Positions 43,546-53,202 of a DNA stretch of 64,000 nucleotides are shown piece after piece. Position 1 is the first letter of the stretch. Each line of letters opens with the position of its first letter. The notes under the pieces were generated by a model. That model saw nothing but the letters and a program-made list of their open reading frames with translations, made no database searches and was not told the origin of the DNA. The stretch comes from Bacillota bacterium (GTDB lineage: Bacteria > Bacillota > Clostridia > Lachnospirales > Lachnospiraceae), in assembly GCA_023413555.1 (NCBI GenBank), contig JAEZPG010000096.1, positions 1 through 64,000 on the forward strand, given 5' to 3'. Both the position numbers and the translations under genes were made by a program.

Positions 43546-45945
43546 ATGGAACAGTCAGATACAACACAACTAAATATTGCTCAGAGCCATCCGGTTAAGA
43601 TATCTGTTCGTAGTTTGGTGGAGTTTATTATGCGATCCGGTGACATCAATACCTCTTCCATAGGAATTGCCGATAAGGATGCTATGTCGAAGGGAAGCAA
43701 ACTACACAGGAAATTGCAAAGGCGCATGGGTTCTAATTATACGGCGGAATATCCTCTATCCATAGACGTACCAGTCACTTACGGGAACAAAGAGTTTCTA
43801 ATTACCGTGGATGGACGTGCCGACGGAATTCTTATTGTGGATGAGCAAGAGGATAAACCAGGGGTTTATATCGATGAGATCAAAGGTACCTATCTGGATA
43901 TAGGGTTATTAGAGGAACCATTTCATGTTCATCTCGCCCAAGCAAAATGCTATGCTTATATATATGGTAAAAAAATGGGAGAGAAGAGAATTGGAGTACG
44001 GATGACCTATGCTCATATTGAGACAGAGCTTACTAAATATTTTGAATACTCCTATGAAATGGCCGAACTTACAGCTTGGTTTCACTGGATTATTATGGAG
44101 TATGCCAAATGGGCCAATATGGAAATGGAATGGAAGAAGGAGAGAGATGCTTCTTTAAAGGTGTTGGAGTTCCCATTTTCCTATAGACCAGGTCAGAAAA
44201 AACTAGTAACAGGGGTATATCAGACGATACTACGGGAAAAACGATTATATTTGGAGGCTCCAACAGGAGTAGGAAAAACCATTTCTACCATTTTCCCTGC
44301 AGTAAAAGCTATGGGGGAAGGTTTGGTAGAAAAAATATTCTATTTAACGGCAAAAACGATTACCAGAACCGTGGCAGAGGAAACCTTTGGAATGATCAAA
44401 TTAAGTGGAGCAAGACTTAAAGTGGTAACCCTTACTGCGAAGGATAAGATTTGCATAAAGGAGGAAGTAAAGTGTAACCCTGAGGAGTGCCCAAGGGCAA
44501 AGGGGCATTACGACCGAGTTAATGATGCTTTGTTTGATTTGGTGAAGCATGAGGTGGAAATCAGTAGAGAGATTATTGAGAAGTATGCCACAACCTACGA
44601 GGTTTGCCCATTTGAATTGGCTCTGGATGTGTCCTTATGGTGTGATGGTATCATCTGCGATTATAATTATGTATTTGATCCAAGAGTACAGCTAAAGAGA
44701 TTCTTTATGAATGATAAGAAATCTGATTACGTGTTTTTAATAGATGAAGCGCATAATCTAGTAGACCGGGCAAGAGAAATGTATAGTGCAAGACTTGTTA
44801 AAGAAGATTTTTTAGAGGTCAAAAGGATGATAAAGGGGAAAGGAAAACAATTAGAGAAACAGCTGGAAATATGTAATCGTGAACTTTTAAAATGGAAGAG
44901 AGAATCAGATACTTATGAAATACTTGATGACATAGACAGTTTTTATTTGCAGGTGCTTCGACTTTCCACGATATTGTATGAGTTTTTGCGAGAGCATCAG
45001 GTTTTTGAGCAAAGAGAGATTGTCTTGAATTTCTATTTTGAAGTAAGTACGTTTCTGGCGATTTATGAGATATGTAATAGTAAGTATTTAATATATACCG
45101 ATTTTACTGATAAAGGGGAGTTTACACTTACGCTACAATGTATGGACCCCTCCTCAAATATTAATAATTGTTTGGAAAAAGGCAGAAGTGCTATTTTCTT
45201 TTCTGCCACCCTTCTTCCCATTGCCTATTATAAGGAACAATTGGCGGGCAGGGAAGAGGATTATGCCATCTATGCCGAGACAGTGTTTGATCCAGAAAAC
45301 AGGAGAATTCTTGTTGCAGAGGATGTCAGTACAAAGTACACTAGAAGAACCGAAAGTGAGTATGATAAGGTAACAGAATATATTAGCATCTTTGTGCAAG
45401 GGAAAATAGGCAATTATCTGGTATTCTTTCCCTCCTACCAATATATGGAACAGATACTGGAGAGAATTGAAAATAAGGAATCTATAGGAAGCCTTGTTGT
45501 GCAAAATAGTCATATGTCAGAGGAAGAACGGGAGGACTTTCTTGGATTGTTTGAGGAAGAGCCAAAGGAAACAAGAGTCGGTTTCTGTGTAATGGGTGGA
45601 ATCTTCAGTGAAGGAATTGACCTAAAAGCTGACAGGCTTATTGGCACGGTTATTGTAGGAACAGGACTTCCAATGGTATGTACAGAAAAGGAAATTTTCC
45701 GTCAATACTATGAAGAGAAGAATGGTTCGGGATTTGCTTACTCTTATTTGTACCCAGGAATGAATAAGGTACTTCAATCTGGAGGACGGGTTATCCGTAC
45801 AGAAGAGGATAGAGGAATTATTCTTTTGTTGGATGAGCGATTTTTACGAAAAGAGTATCTAAGTTTATTTCCACGAGAGTGGTTCCCATATACTATTGTT
45901 AATCGCAATAACCTGAAAAATGTAATAGAGGACTTCTGGAAGTAA
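43546..45945 (+). CDS. XPD/DinG-type helicase with N-terminal PD-(D/E)XK-like nuclease domain
   Basis: A 799-residue protein. Residues about 15-175 look like a PD-(D/E)XK/Cas4-type domain: LHRKLQRRMG, VDGRADGILI, then YIDEIKGTY as the E-x-K motif. Residues about 210-790 form an XPD-like superfamily 2 helicase: APTGVGKTISTIFPA (I), cysteines CIKEEVKCNPEECP and VCPFEL for an Fe-S cluster, LIDEAHNLVDRA (II), FFSATLLPI, and QSGGRVIRTEEDRG (VI). Probable 5'-3' DNA unwinding and cutting in repair. ACGAGG precedes the ATG. Confidence 0.9.
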   Translation: MEQSDTTQLNIAQSHPVKISVRSLVEFIMRSGDINTSSIGIADKDAMSKGSKLHRKLQRRMGSNYTAEYPLSIDVPVTYGNKEFLITVDGRADGILIVDEQEDKPGVYIDEIKGTYLDIGLLEEPFHVHLAQAKCYAYIYGKKMGEKRIGVRMTYAHIETELTKYFEYSYEMAELTAWFHWIIMEYAKWANMEMEWKKERDASLKVLEFPFSYRPGQKKLVTGVYQTILREKRLYLEAPTGVGKTISTIFPAVKAMGEGLVEKIFYLTAKTITRTVAEETFGMIKLSGARLKVVTLTAKDKICIKEEVKCNPEECPRAKGHYDRVNDALFDLVKHEVEISREIIEKYATTYEVCPFELALDVSLWCDGIICDYNYVFDPRVQLKRFFMNDKKSDYVFLIDEAHNLVDRAREMYSARLVKEDFLEVKRMIKGKGKQLEKQLEICNRELLKWKRESDTYEILDDIDSFYLQVLRLSTILYEFLREHQVFEQREIVLNFYFEVSTFLAIYEICNSKYLIYTDFTDKGEFTLTLQCMDPSSNINNCLEKGRSAIFFSATLLPIAYYKEQLAGREEDYAIYAETVFDPENRRILVAEDVSTKYTRRTESEYDKVTEYISIFVQGKIGNYLVFFPSYQYMEQILERIENKESIGSLVVQNSHMSEEEREDFLGLFEEEPKETRVGFCVMGGIFSEGIDLKADRLIGTVIVGTGLPMVCTEKEIFRQYYEEKNGSGFAYSYLYPGMNKVLQSGGRVIRTEEDRGIILLLDERFLRKEYLSLFPREWFPYTIVNRNNLKNVIEDFWK

Positions 45946-45951
45946 GAGGAA

Positions 45952-45975
45952 AGGCTTCTCTGGAAAGAGAAGCCT
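45952..45975. terminator. Bidirectional hairpin between convergent genes
   Basis: AGGCTTCTC (45952-45960) pairs with GAGAAGCCT (45967-45975), 9 bp perfect, 6-nt loop; modest T/A tracts on both sides. Confidence 0.65.
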
Positions 45976-45980
45976 GAAAA

Positions 45981-47006
45981 TCATTTTACATATTTTTTTA
46001 GTTGTGCGCTTATTTCTTTTACAGTAGTTGATGGGGTATAAGCCTCGGATGAAAATAGCATCTCATGGAGTTTAATTACATCTTGTTCTAGGTCTTTCGC
46101 TATTACAACGGAGGCTCCATCGACTGTTGCGCCTGTTTTCTCAAATGGAAAGCCACTATCTTTTGCTATATCTAAGGAAAATACATCTTTTGCTATACTT
46201 AAAATATCAGTAGTAGAAAGATCTGTCGCAACTTGAGGAAGCATAGTGTCAATTACCTTGTTTAAAGTAGGTAGGGAAGAAGATTTGGCCTTAGCTAATA
46301 CAGCCAAAATTACAGTTCTCTGTCTTTGAGTTCGTCTAAAATCACTACCTGAAGTTTTACGGATACGACTGTAGGCCAATGCCTGTGTACCATCCAAGGT
46401 ATAAGTTCCCGCTTTATTAATGAATGGTGAGTTAGTTTTGTTCAATTTGTTACAGTCTTTTATGTTTTTATTTAGTGCTTGAATCTCGTCAGCCTCTATC
46501 TTAATCTTTACACCATCTATGAGATTGACGAGGTTTGTAACAGAAGAAAAGTTTACGGTAACAAAATCTCTTATATCCAAGTCCAACATTCTGTTCAAGG
46601 TGCTTACAGCTAGTTGTGGACCACCTTTTGCATAGGCAGAATTAATTTTTTTAAAGCCGGTACCTTCAATATCTGCTAAAGTATCTCGATAAACGGATAT
46701 AAGGTTAACATCCTTCGTTTGCTTATTAATACTTGCGATAATAATAGAATCGCTTCTTGTATTTTTTAATAAGTCATTTTTTCTGGAATCAACGCCGAAA
46801 ACTGCTATATTCCAATATTTATCTATGTTGTCGTCAGTAAAGGTGTTTTGCTCATTTATCAATGCATCTTCATTTAAGTCATAGTGGATATGCTTGCTTA
46901 ACTTATCATTGATCCAAATTGCAATTACCAGGGCAATGGAGAGCAAAGAGATAATGGCAATTAATATACCTTTTAAACGCTTGCGTCTTTTTTTTGTATT
47001 TTTCAT
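45981..47006 (-). CDS. LytR-CpsA-Psr (LCP) family protein
   Basis: A 341-residue membrane-anchored protein: basic N-terminus (KNTKKRRKRLKG), one helix (about 14-32), then the LCP domain (about 80-235) with RSDSIIIASINKQTKDVNLISVYRD, INSAYAKGG, DFVTVNFSSVTNLVNLIDGV and YSRIRKTSGSDFRRTQRQRTVI. The Arg and Asp residues that bind the pyrophosphate lipid carrier are present. LCP enzymes attach teichoic acid or other anionic polymers to peptidoglycan, which fits with the LTA-synthase-like genes in this window. AAAGGAC lies upstream of the ATG. Confidence 0.94.
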   Translation of the reverse strand: MKNTKKRRKRLKGILIAIISLLSIALVIAIWINDKLSKHIHYDLNEDALINEQNTFTDDNIDKYWNIAVFGVDSRKNDLLKNTRSDSIIIASINKQTKDVNLISVYRDTLADIEGTGFKKINSAYAKGGPQLAVSTLNRMLDLDIRDFVTVNFSSVTNLVNLIDGVKIKIEADEIQALNKNIKDCNKLNKTNSPFINKAGTYTLDGTQALAYSRIRKTSGSDFRRTQRQRTVILAVLAKAKSSSLPTLNKVIDTMLPQVATDLSTTDILSIAKDVFSLDIAKDSGFPFEKTGATVDGASVVIAKDLEQDVIKLHEMLFSSEAYTPSTTVKEISAQLKKYVK

Positions 47007-47280
47007 AGGCCTGTCCTTTCTATCATATTATAATACTAAGATAGATTACTACTTATTAGAGTTTGTAAATCATTTATTTATGATACATGAAACAAAAGGA
47101 AACTACAACAGGTAAACTCTTAATATTTTCTAATTTATTTAAGGATTTCTTCACAATCTTATCACAATTGATTGTTAGGATAGTAACATAAAATAAATAA
47201 AAAAGAATTAATTTATATAATTTTAGTAATGCTTTACTAAGATTTCACATCCTAATAACGTTAGAAAGGAAGGGTATACT

Positions 47281-49008
47281 ATGGAAAATAGAGATTATAG
47301 GAATAATAGAAATGATGAATTAAATAAAGCTGACCTCCTAGAACATGCCAGTGACAATTCTGTATATAAGCCAAACTTTGAGACTGAATTTACTGATCCT
47401 GTCAGAAGGGAGAGAAGAAAGGAGGAGGTACCATATAATCCTACCTATTATTATTCAAACAATGTAGGTAGTAATAACTCTGGCTATAACAATGGAAGCT
47501 ATAACAATGGAAACTATAACAATGGAAACTATAACAATGGAAACTATAACAATTCAGGTTATAACAACCAATACTATAGCAACTCAGGTAATTACAATGC
47601 GGGTGATAATAATCAATATTATAGAGGTAATGAAGATAATCCATATCCTTCAAACGGAAATGGTAATGAAAGTGAACAGATTCCTCATAAAAAGATTAAG
47701 AAAAAGAGAATTGGTTTAAAAATTGTGGTAGGAGTTTTAGTGGCAGTGTTCATGGGATTTGGCAGTTATGGTGTATATGAACATTTTTTTGCAGATACCA
47801 ACAAATCATTAGCAGTTGCAGAAAAAGATACCAATAAAGCGAATGATATCGTAATTGGACAGACCACAGTTACAGATACTGTCGGCGACAACAAGGTAGT
47901 TACAGTTTCAGAAAATACGCAACCGGCTATCGTGGCAATCAACAGTACTGTAACTACCAATAATGGGTGGGGACAGCCATATGAAGCGAAAGGTAGTGGG
48001 TCTGGTATTATTATAAAGCAAACAGATACTACGCTTTTAATTGCTACTAATAATCATGTTGTAGAAGGAGCAAGCAATATTGATGTTGTCTTTATTGACG
48101 GTAAATCAGTAGCAGCAAAGATAAAAGGTACAGATTCCACTTCGGATTTGGCAGTTGTAGAGGTAAAACTATCAGATGTTTCGGATGCAACATTAAAGAG
48201 TATAAAAGTTGCTACTTTAGGAGATTCCAAAAATGTTAAAGTTGGTGAGATGGTAGTAGCAATTGGCAATGCCCTTGGCTACGGACAGTCTGTTACAGTT
48301 GGTTATATCAGCGCCAAGGAACGAGAGGTTATCATTGACCAAAATAAAATGATGTTATTACAAACAGATGCAGCGATTAATCCTGGTAACAGTGGAGGGG
48401 CTTTGTTAAACCTTAGTGGTGAGGTCATAGGAATTAACAGTGCCAAATTTACATCCGAGGATGTTGAAGGAATGGGTTATGCTATTCCAATTTCGAAAGC
48501 CATTCCAATTATTAATGAGTTAGTAGATAGAGAAGTTCTTAAGGAAGAAGAAAAAGGATATATTGGTATTACCGGTTCTACAGTTACAGATGAAATGCAT
48601 TCTTCTTTAAACTATCCATATGGTGTTTTTGTTGCAGAGGTAGTTAAGGGTGGACCTGCTGAGAAGGCCGGTATTAAATCCTATGATATTATTACTAAGT
48701 TGAATGGTAATGAGATTGCTACTATGGAGGGATTTAAGGAACGTTTAAATTCTTACCGTGCTGGTACAGAGGTTAAGATAAGTGTTCAGAGAATTGAAAA
48801 TGGTGTGTATGTAGAAAAGACCTTTAACGTAACTTTACAGGATCAGAAGGTATTAAATGTTCAGCCTAACGAAGATTCTGGTAATACAGGAGACAACAAC
48901 CAGGGAGGTAATACAAACCCATATGGTAACGGTGGAAGTAATCCATATGGTAATGATGGAAGTAATCCTTATGGTTCTGATGACTGGCCTTGGAGCTTAT
49001 TCCAGTAA
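47281..49008 (+). CDS. HtrA-like trypsin-type serine protease with PDZ domain
   Basis: A 575-residue protein. The N-terminal 120 residues are cytoplasmic, with NYNNG-type repeats; one membrane helix follows (about 143-163, IVVGVLVAVFMGFGSYGVY); then a trypsin-like domain (about 205-390) with His in TNNHVVEG, Asp in TSDLAVVEV and Ser in NPGNSGGALL, and one PDZ domain (about 430-520, PYGVFVAEVVKGGPAEKAGI). The tail is Gly/Asn-rich (NPYGNGGSNPYGND). It degrades misfolded exported proteins. AAAGGAAGGG precedes the ATG. Confidence 0.95.
   Translation: MENRDYRNNRNDELNKADLLEHASDNSVYKPNFETEFTDPVRRERRKEEVPYNPTYYYSNNVGSNNSGYNNGSYNNGNYNNGNYNNGNYNNSGYNNQYYSNSGNYNAGDNNQYYRGNEDNPYPSNGNGNESEQIPHKKIKKKRIGLKIVVGVLVAVFMGFGSYGVYEHFFADTNKSLAVAEKDTNKANDIVIGQTTVTDTVGDNKVVTVSENTQPAIVAINSTVTTNNGWGQPYEAKGSGSGIIIKQTDTTLLIATNNHVVEGASNIDVVFIDGKSVAAKIKGTDSTSDLAVVEVKLSDVSDATLKSIKVATLGDSKNVKVGEMVVAIGNALGYGQSVTVGYISAKEREVIIDQNKMMLLQTDAAINPGNSGGALLNLSGEVIGINSAKFTSEDVEGMGYAIPISKAIPIINELVDREVLKEEEKGYIGITGSTVTDEMHSSLNYPYGVFVAEVVKGGPAEKAGIKSYDIITKLNGNEIATMEGFKERLNSYRAGTEVKISVQRIENGVYVEKTFNVTLQDQKVLNVQPNEDSGNTGDNNQGGNTNPYGNGGSNPYGNDGSNPYGSDDWPWSLFQ
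47485..47574 (+). repeat. 15-bp in-frame tandem repeat in htrA-like gene
   Basis: Six units of TATAACAATGGAAAC type, the central three identical (47500-47544), encode the YNNGN repeats of the cytoplasmic N-terminus. Confidence 0.9.
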
Positions 49009-49019
49009 TCCTTTAACAC

Positions 49020-49048
49020 TTGTGTATCAATCCTAGTTGCGCTATAAT
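49020..49048 (+). promoter_or_regulatory. Promoter of the ClpX-like gene
   Basis: TTGTGT (49020-49025), 17-bp spacer, TATAAT (49043-49048). Confidence 0.75.
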
Positions 49049-49112
49049 GTTACTCATATATTAAGAAACAAGTAATTAGAGATTGATACAAGAAGAATGA
49101 GGAGTAATTTGT

Positions 49113-50504
49113 ATGATAGATGATAACGAACCAAAGGACAAAGACCAAGAGTTTGAGGATATTTGCTATATATGTAGACGTCCCGAAAGTAAAGCAGGCA
49201 AGATGATCCATATACCCAATAATATATGCATTTGCAAGGACTGCATGCAAAAGACATTTGACACTATGAGTAATAGTAATATGCCTTACATGGACATGAT
49301 GCGAATGGATCCTTCCATGATGCAGTTTAATAATATGAAAAATGAGGTTCCTAAAAGCCAGAAACTAAAGAAGAAGGTGGAGAAGGAAGATAAGCCAGTT
49401 TTAGATATTCGGAATATTCCCGCACCACACATAATAAAAGCTCAATTAGATGATTTCATCATAGGACAGGAATATGCAAAGAAAGTGATCAGTGTAGCAG
49501 TATACAATCACTATAAAAGAGTGGCAACGGATACCATGGATGAGATTGAGATCGAAAAGTCCAATATGCTGATGATAGGACCAACCGGCTGTGGTAAGAC
49601 ATATTTGGTTAAGACTCTGGCACGACTTCTTAAAGTACCATTAGCCATTACAGATGCTACCTCCTTAACAGAGGCAGGATATATTGGTGATGATGTGGAA
49701 AGTGTTCTGTCCAAACTTTTGGCAGCAGCTGATAATGATGTGGAAAAAGCAGAGCGAGGTATTATTTTTATTGATGAGATTGACAAGATTGCAAAGAAGA
49801 AGAGTACTACTAACCGGGATGTAAGTGGAGAATCTGTTCAGCAGGGGCTTTTAAAGCTATTGGAAGGTAGTGAGGTAGAGGTTCCGGTTGGAGCAACTAG
49901 TAAGAATGCGATGGTTCCTTTAACCAGTATGAACACTCGTAATATTTTATTTATCTGTGGGGGAGCTTTTCCTGACCTGGACACGATAATAAAAAATCGG
50001 TTAAACAAGAAAACTTCCATTGGATTTAACGCAAACCTAAAGGATAAATATGATAAGGATCCTAATATTCTTTCTAAGGTAAACATTGAAGATTTAAGGG
50101 AATTTGGTATGATACCTGAATTCCTTGGGCGTCTGCCAATTCTCTTTACCTTACAGAGCCTTAGCAGAGATATGTTAGTTAAGATATTACAAGAGCCCAA
50201 AAATGCTATTTTGAAACAATATCAGAAACTGTTAGCCTTAGATGAAGTAGATCTTTCCTTTGAACAGGAAGCATTGGAGGCTATTGCCGACAGAGCCCTA
50301 GAAAAGAAAACAGGTGCGAGAGCCTTAAGAGCTATTATCGAGGAATTTATGCTAGATATTATGTATGAGATTCCAAAGGATGATAATATTGGGCGGGTTA
50401 TTATTACCAAAGATTATATTGAGAAAAAGGGTGCTCCTTTAATCGAGATGCGTGGTAGTGGGAAGCATTTGACATGTACTAGTGACAAGGTTGGAATTGA
50501 ATAA
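49113..50504 (+). CDS. ClpX-like AAA+ unfoldase (stand-alone)
   Basis: 463 residues, about 40 longer than typical ClpX. The N-terminal zinc finger has C18/C21 and C41/C44 (CYIC...CKDC). AAA+ motifs: GPTGCGKTYLVKTLARLL (Walker A), pore loop AGYIGDDVES, Walker B GIIFIDEIDKIAKK, sensor NTRNILFICGGAF and GARALRAIIEE (sensor II). An IGF tripeptide needed to dock ClpP is present (TSIGFNANL). A Lys-rich insert lies after the zinc finger (KSQKLKKKVEKED). No clpP or tig lies next to it, so it may be a second ClpX. GAGGAG precedes the ATG. Confidence 0.92.
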   Translation: MIDDNEPKDKDQEFEDICYICRRPESKAGKMIHIPNNICICKDCMQKTFDTMSNSNMPYMDMMRMDPSMMQFNNMKNEVPKSQKLKKKVEKEDKPVLDIRNIPAPHIIKAQLDDFIIGQEYAKKVISVAVYNHYKRVATDTMDEIEIEKSNMLMIGPTGCGKTYLVKTLARLLKVPLAITDATSLTEAGYIGDDVESVLSKLLAAADNDVEKAERGIIFIDEIDKIAKKKSTTNRDVSGESVQQGLLKLLEGSEVEVPVGATSKNAMVPLTSMNTRNILFICGGAFPDLDTIIKNRLNKKTSIGFNANLKDKYDKDPNILSKVNIEDLREFGMIPEFLGRLPILFTLQSLSRDMLVKILQEPKNAILKQYQKLLALDEVDLSFEQEALEAIADRALEKKTGARALRAIIEEFMLDIMYEIPKDDNIGRVIITKDYIEKKGAPLIEMRGSGKHLTCTSDKVGIE

Positions 50505-50514
50505 ATTATATTTT

Positions 50515-50563
50515 CTCCCTTTTGATGTAATTCATCTAAGAATTGCGTCAAAAGGGAGTTTTT
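50515..50563 (+). terminator. Rho-independent terminator
   Basis: CTCCCTTTTGA (50515-50525) pairs with TCAAAAGGGAG (50548-50558), 11 bp, then TTTTT. It ends the ClpX-like gene. Confidence 0.92.
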
Positions 50564-50605
50564 CTATGCATATACTTATTATAAATAAAAGTATAGGATG
50601 TTATT

Positions 50606-52315
50606 ATGGATACAGAAAACTTAAGGGAATGTCAAAAGGCAATATATTCACAATCGTATGGAGATTTTATTGTAGATTATTATATGAATGTGGAGAGCCT
50701 GAAAGAATCGTTTAATATTACCTGCCTACAGGAGGTAGAAGGTCGATTTCAGCTAGCTTATGCACCTAATATCAATAATAGTGCAACTGATATTGTTAAA
50801 AATGGATATCGCTCTATACCAAAATTATATGGACTAATGGATACCTCCAATATAGAAGAAAGTGGTATATACCGTATAAGAAGGTTGCCTTACCTGGATT
50901 TACTTGGGCAGGGGGTGCTGATTGGGATCATTGACACCGGAATTGATTATGAAAATCCTCTTTTTATTAATGCTGACAATACCAGTCGGATACGTTCTAT
51001 CTGGGATCAGACCATACAAACCGGAAATACACCTGCCAATATCCTTTATGGGACTGAATATACCAAGGAAGAAATTGATGATGCTTTACAGAATTCAACA
51101 CCATCTTCTATAGTTCCAACCACTGATGAGAATGGACATGGTACATTTCTTGCTGGTGTTATTGCAGGAAATGAAGATCTGGCTAATGATTTTACTGGCA
51201 TTGTACCCCAGGCAGAGCTGGTAGTTGTGAAACTAAAGCCAGCGAAGGATTATCTACGAGATTTCTTTGGAGTGAAAGAAGGAGCAGTGGCATTTCAGGA
51301 AAATGATATTATGATGGCTATCCGCTATCTAATAGATCAGTCTGTGAAATTCGATAAACCGATTTCAATATGTATTGGTCTTGGAAGTAATTCGGGAGAT
51401 CATGATGGTGTTAGTCCTCTGTCCACATACCTGGATACTCTGGCTAATTTAAATGGAGTGTGTATTAGCGCAGCAGCAGGAAATGAAGGAGATTCTGATA
51501 AACACTACCAAGGGGATATTGCATATAATACCTTCGAGGATGTAGAGATCGATGTAGGCCCGAATGATAAAAAATTGACAATGGAGCTTTGGTCAGTAGC
51601 CCCAAGTTTATTCTCGGTAGCGATTATTTCACCAAGTGGAGAACTGGCAGAAAAGATTCCAGCAAGGGCAAATCTTAGTGTTAAGGTTACCTTTGTGCTA
51701 GAACCAACTACTATTAATGTGACCTATGGAGTTACAGATATTGCCAGCGGCAACGAAGTGATAATCATTCAGTTTCAGGATATGGTTCCAGGGATATGGA
51801 GAATACGTGTTTACAATGAATATACGGTAGGTACCGTTTATAATATATGGATGCAGATATCTCAGTTTATTACGGAGGACACAAAGTTTTTATTGCCAAC
51901 CCCTTATATAACGTTAGTGGAGACTGGAACTACTAGTAAGGTTATCTCAACTACAGCTTATAATCATACTAATAACAGTTTATATCTGGATTCCTCTAGA
52001 GGATATACTTTGTCTGGAAGGATTAAACCTGATATTACTTCACCGGGAGTTAATATATACGGACCTGTTGGACGGAATGAGTTCGGTGTGAGATCAGGGA
52101 CTTCAATAGCAGCAGCCCACACTGCTGGGATAGGAGCAATCTTCCTGCAGTGGGGGCTTGTAGAAAAGAATCGAACGGCTATGAATACAAGTGAGATAAA
52201 ATCGATTCTGATTAAAGGTGCCACCAGGACGGATCGTACCTATCCCAATAGAGATTGGGGCTATGGAACCATAAACGCATTTCAGGCATTTGAAAGTCTT
52301 AGAATGAAAGTGTGA
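50606..52315 (+). CDS. Subtilisin-like S8 protease, Csp-like
   Basis: A 569-residue S8 peptidase without signal peptide. The triad is intact: D110 (IGIIDTGIDYENP), H178 (NGHGTFLAGVIAG) and S500 (RSGTSIAAAHTAG). A large insertion (about 310-450) with beta-rich sequence (IDVGPNDKKLTMELWSVAP) separates H and S, as in the clostridial Csp germination proteases that activate the cortex hydrolase SleC. The N-terminal 90 residues resemble a retained prodomain. No sleC-like gene is adjacent, so a role in spores is inference. AGGATG lies upstream of the ATG. Confidence 0.9.
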   Translation: MDTENLRECQKAIYSQSYGDFIVDYYMNVESLKESFNITCLQEVEGRFQLAYAPNINNSATDIVKNGYRSIPKLYGLMDTSNIEESGIYRIRRLPYLDLLGQGVLIGIIDTGIDYENPLFINADNTSRIRSIWDQTIQTGNTPANILYGTEYTKEEIDDALQNSTPSSIVPTTDENGHGTFLAGVIAGNEDLANDFTGIVPQAELVVVKLKPAKDYLRDFFGVKEGAVAFQENDIMMAIRYLIDQSVKFDKPISICIGLGSNSGDHDGVSPLSTYLDTLANLNGVCISAAAGNEGDSDKHYQGDIAYNTFEDVEIDVGPNDKKLTMELWSVAPSLFSVAIISPSGELAEKIPARANLSVKVTFVLEPTTINVTYGVTDIASGNEVIIIQFQDMVPGIWRIRVYNEYTVGTVYNIWMQISQFITEDTKFLLPTPYITLVETGTTSKVISTTAYNHTNNSLYLDSSRGYTLSGRIKPDITSPGVNIYGPVGRNEFGVRSGTSIAAAHTAGIGAIFLQWGLVEKNRTAMNTSEIKSILIKGATRTDRTYPNRDWGYGTINAFQAFESLRMKV

Positions 52316-52345
52316 AAAAAGGGATATTTACTATATTAGATTTAC

Positions 52346-52374
52346 TTGTCTATTTATAAAAATCTATTTATAAT
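52346..52374 (+). promoter_or_regulatory. Promoter of the TIM-barrel gene
   Basis: TTGTCT (52346-52351), 17-bp spacer, TATAAT (52369-52374). Confidence 0.75.
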
Positions 52375-52435
52375 GAGATTTATAAGATATAAATATAAAG
52401 ATTTTAAGAAGCCGTAGAAAGAGAGAGAACGACAT

Positions 52436-53116
52436 ATGAGCGAACAATTTGTACCTGAAATTGAAGGTAACCTACGTAAACATATGATTCGTGTACCTAA
52501 GGTAATAGAGCAGGTCAGTGGCATCAGAATATTTGGTAAGTTAATCAAGTCTTTGGTATTCTCAACAGATGTTGCTACTATTCGTAACTGTAATGCAAAT
52601 GCGGTAATAGCAGTATACCCGTTTACTCCACAACCAATCATTACCCATTCCATTATAAATTGTTCAGATGTACCTGTTTTTTGTGGAGTGGGAGGAGGCA
52701 CTACTACGGGTAAACGTGTAACTAATCTGGCAGAGGATGCGGAATTTCAAGGCGCAATGGGAGTGGTAGTCAATGCTCCTACACCAAATGAGACGATTGC
52801 TTATCTTAGGGATAAGATAGAGATTCCAATCGTTATTACAGTGGCTACAGATGAGACAGATATCGGAAAGCGTCTGGAAGCTGGAGCTTCTATACTTAAT
52901 GTGTCGGGTGGAGTTAATACCGTTGCGATTGTAAGACATATAAGAAAGAATTTTCCTGAGGTTCCTATTATAGCTACAGGTGGTCCTACAGATGAAACGA
53001 TACTAAGAACTATTGAAGCTGGAGCTAACGCCATTACGTATACGCCACCAACTACAGGAGAGATTTTTCGAGATTTGATGGTAAAATACCGAAGTACTGG
53101 AAATTTGAATTATTAA
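52436..53116 (+). CDS. TIM-barrel phosphate-binding-type protein, function unknown
   Basis: A 226-residue protein with the late-barrel pattern of HisF/NanE/thiamine-synthase-type folds: PIVITVATDE, GASILNVSGG, VPIIATGGPTDETILRTIEAGANAITYTPP. The last two glycine-rich loops are the usual phosphate-binding site. Related proteins are annotated only as putative hydrolases. The N-terminus (EIEGNLRKHMIRVPKVIEQV) is shared among clostridial members as far as I recall. It has its own promoter, and a purine-rich GAAAGAGAG site before the ATG. No pathway can be assigned. Confidence 0.75.
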   Translation: MSEQFVPEIEGNLRKHMIRVPKVIEQVSGIRIFGKLIKSLVFSTDVATIRNCNANAVIAVYPFTPQPIITHSIINCSDVPVFCGVGGGTTTGKRVTNLAEDAEFQGAMGVVVNAPTPNETIAYLRDKIEIPIVITVATDETDIGKRLEAGASILNVSGGVNTVAIVRHIRKNFPEVPIIATGGPTDETILRTIEAGANAITYTPPTTGEIFRDLMVKYRSTGNLNY

Positions 53117-53132
53117 TTGTCCAACTCAGCTC

Positions 53133-53161
53133 TTGAATTCAAATGATGTAGAGAATATAAT
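53133..53161 (+). promoter_or_regulatory. Promoter of the zinc-ribbon gene
   Basis: TTGAAT (53133-53138), 17-bp spacer, TATAAT (53156-53161). Confidence 0.8.
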
Positions 53162-53202
53162 ATAATACAAAGAAATAATCTATTGTTTCAGGGGGAGTAC
53201 AG

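Noticed and set aside
47485..47574. CRISPR-like regular repeats
   Set aside because: Units are contiguous, 15 bp, in frame and code for YNNGN; no spacers and no cas genes.
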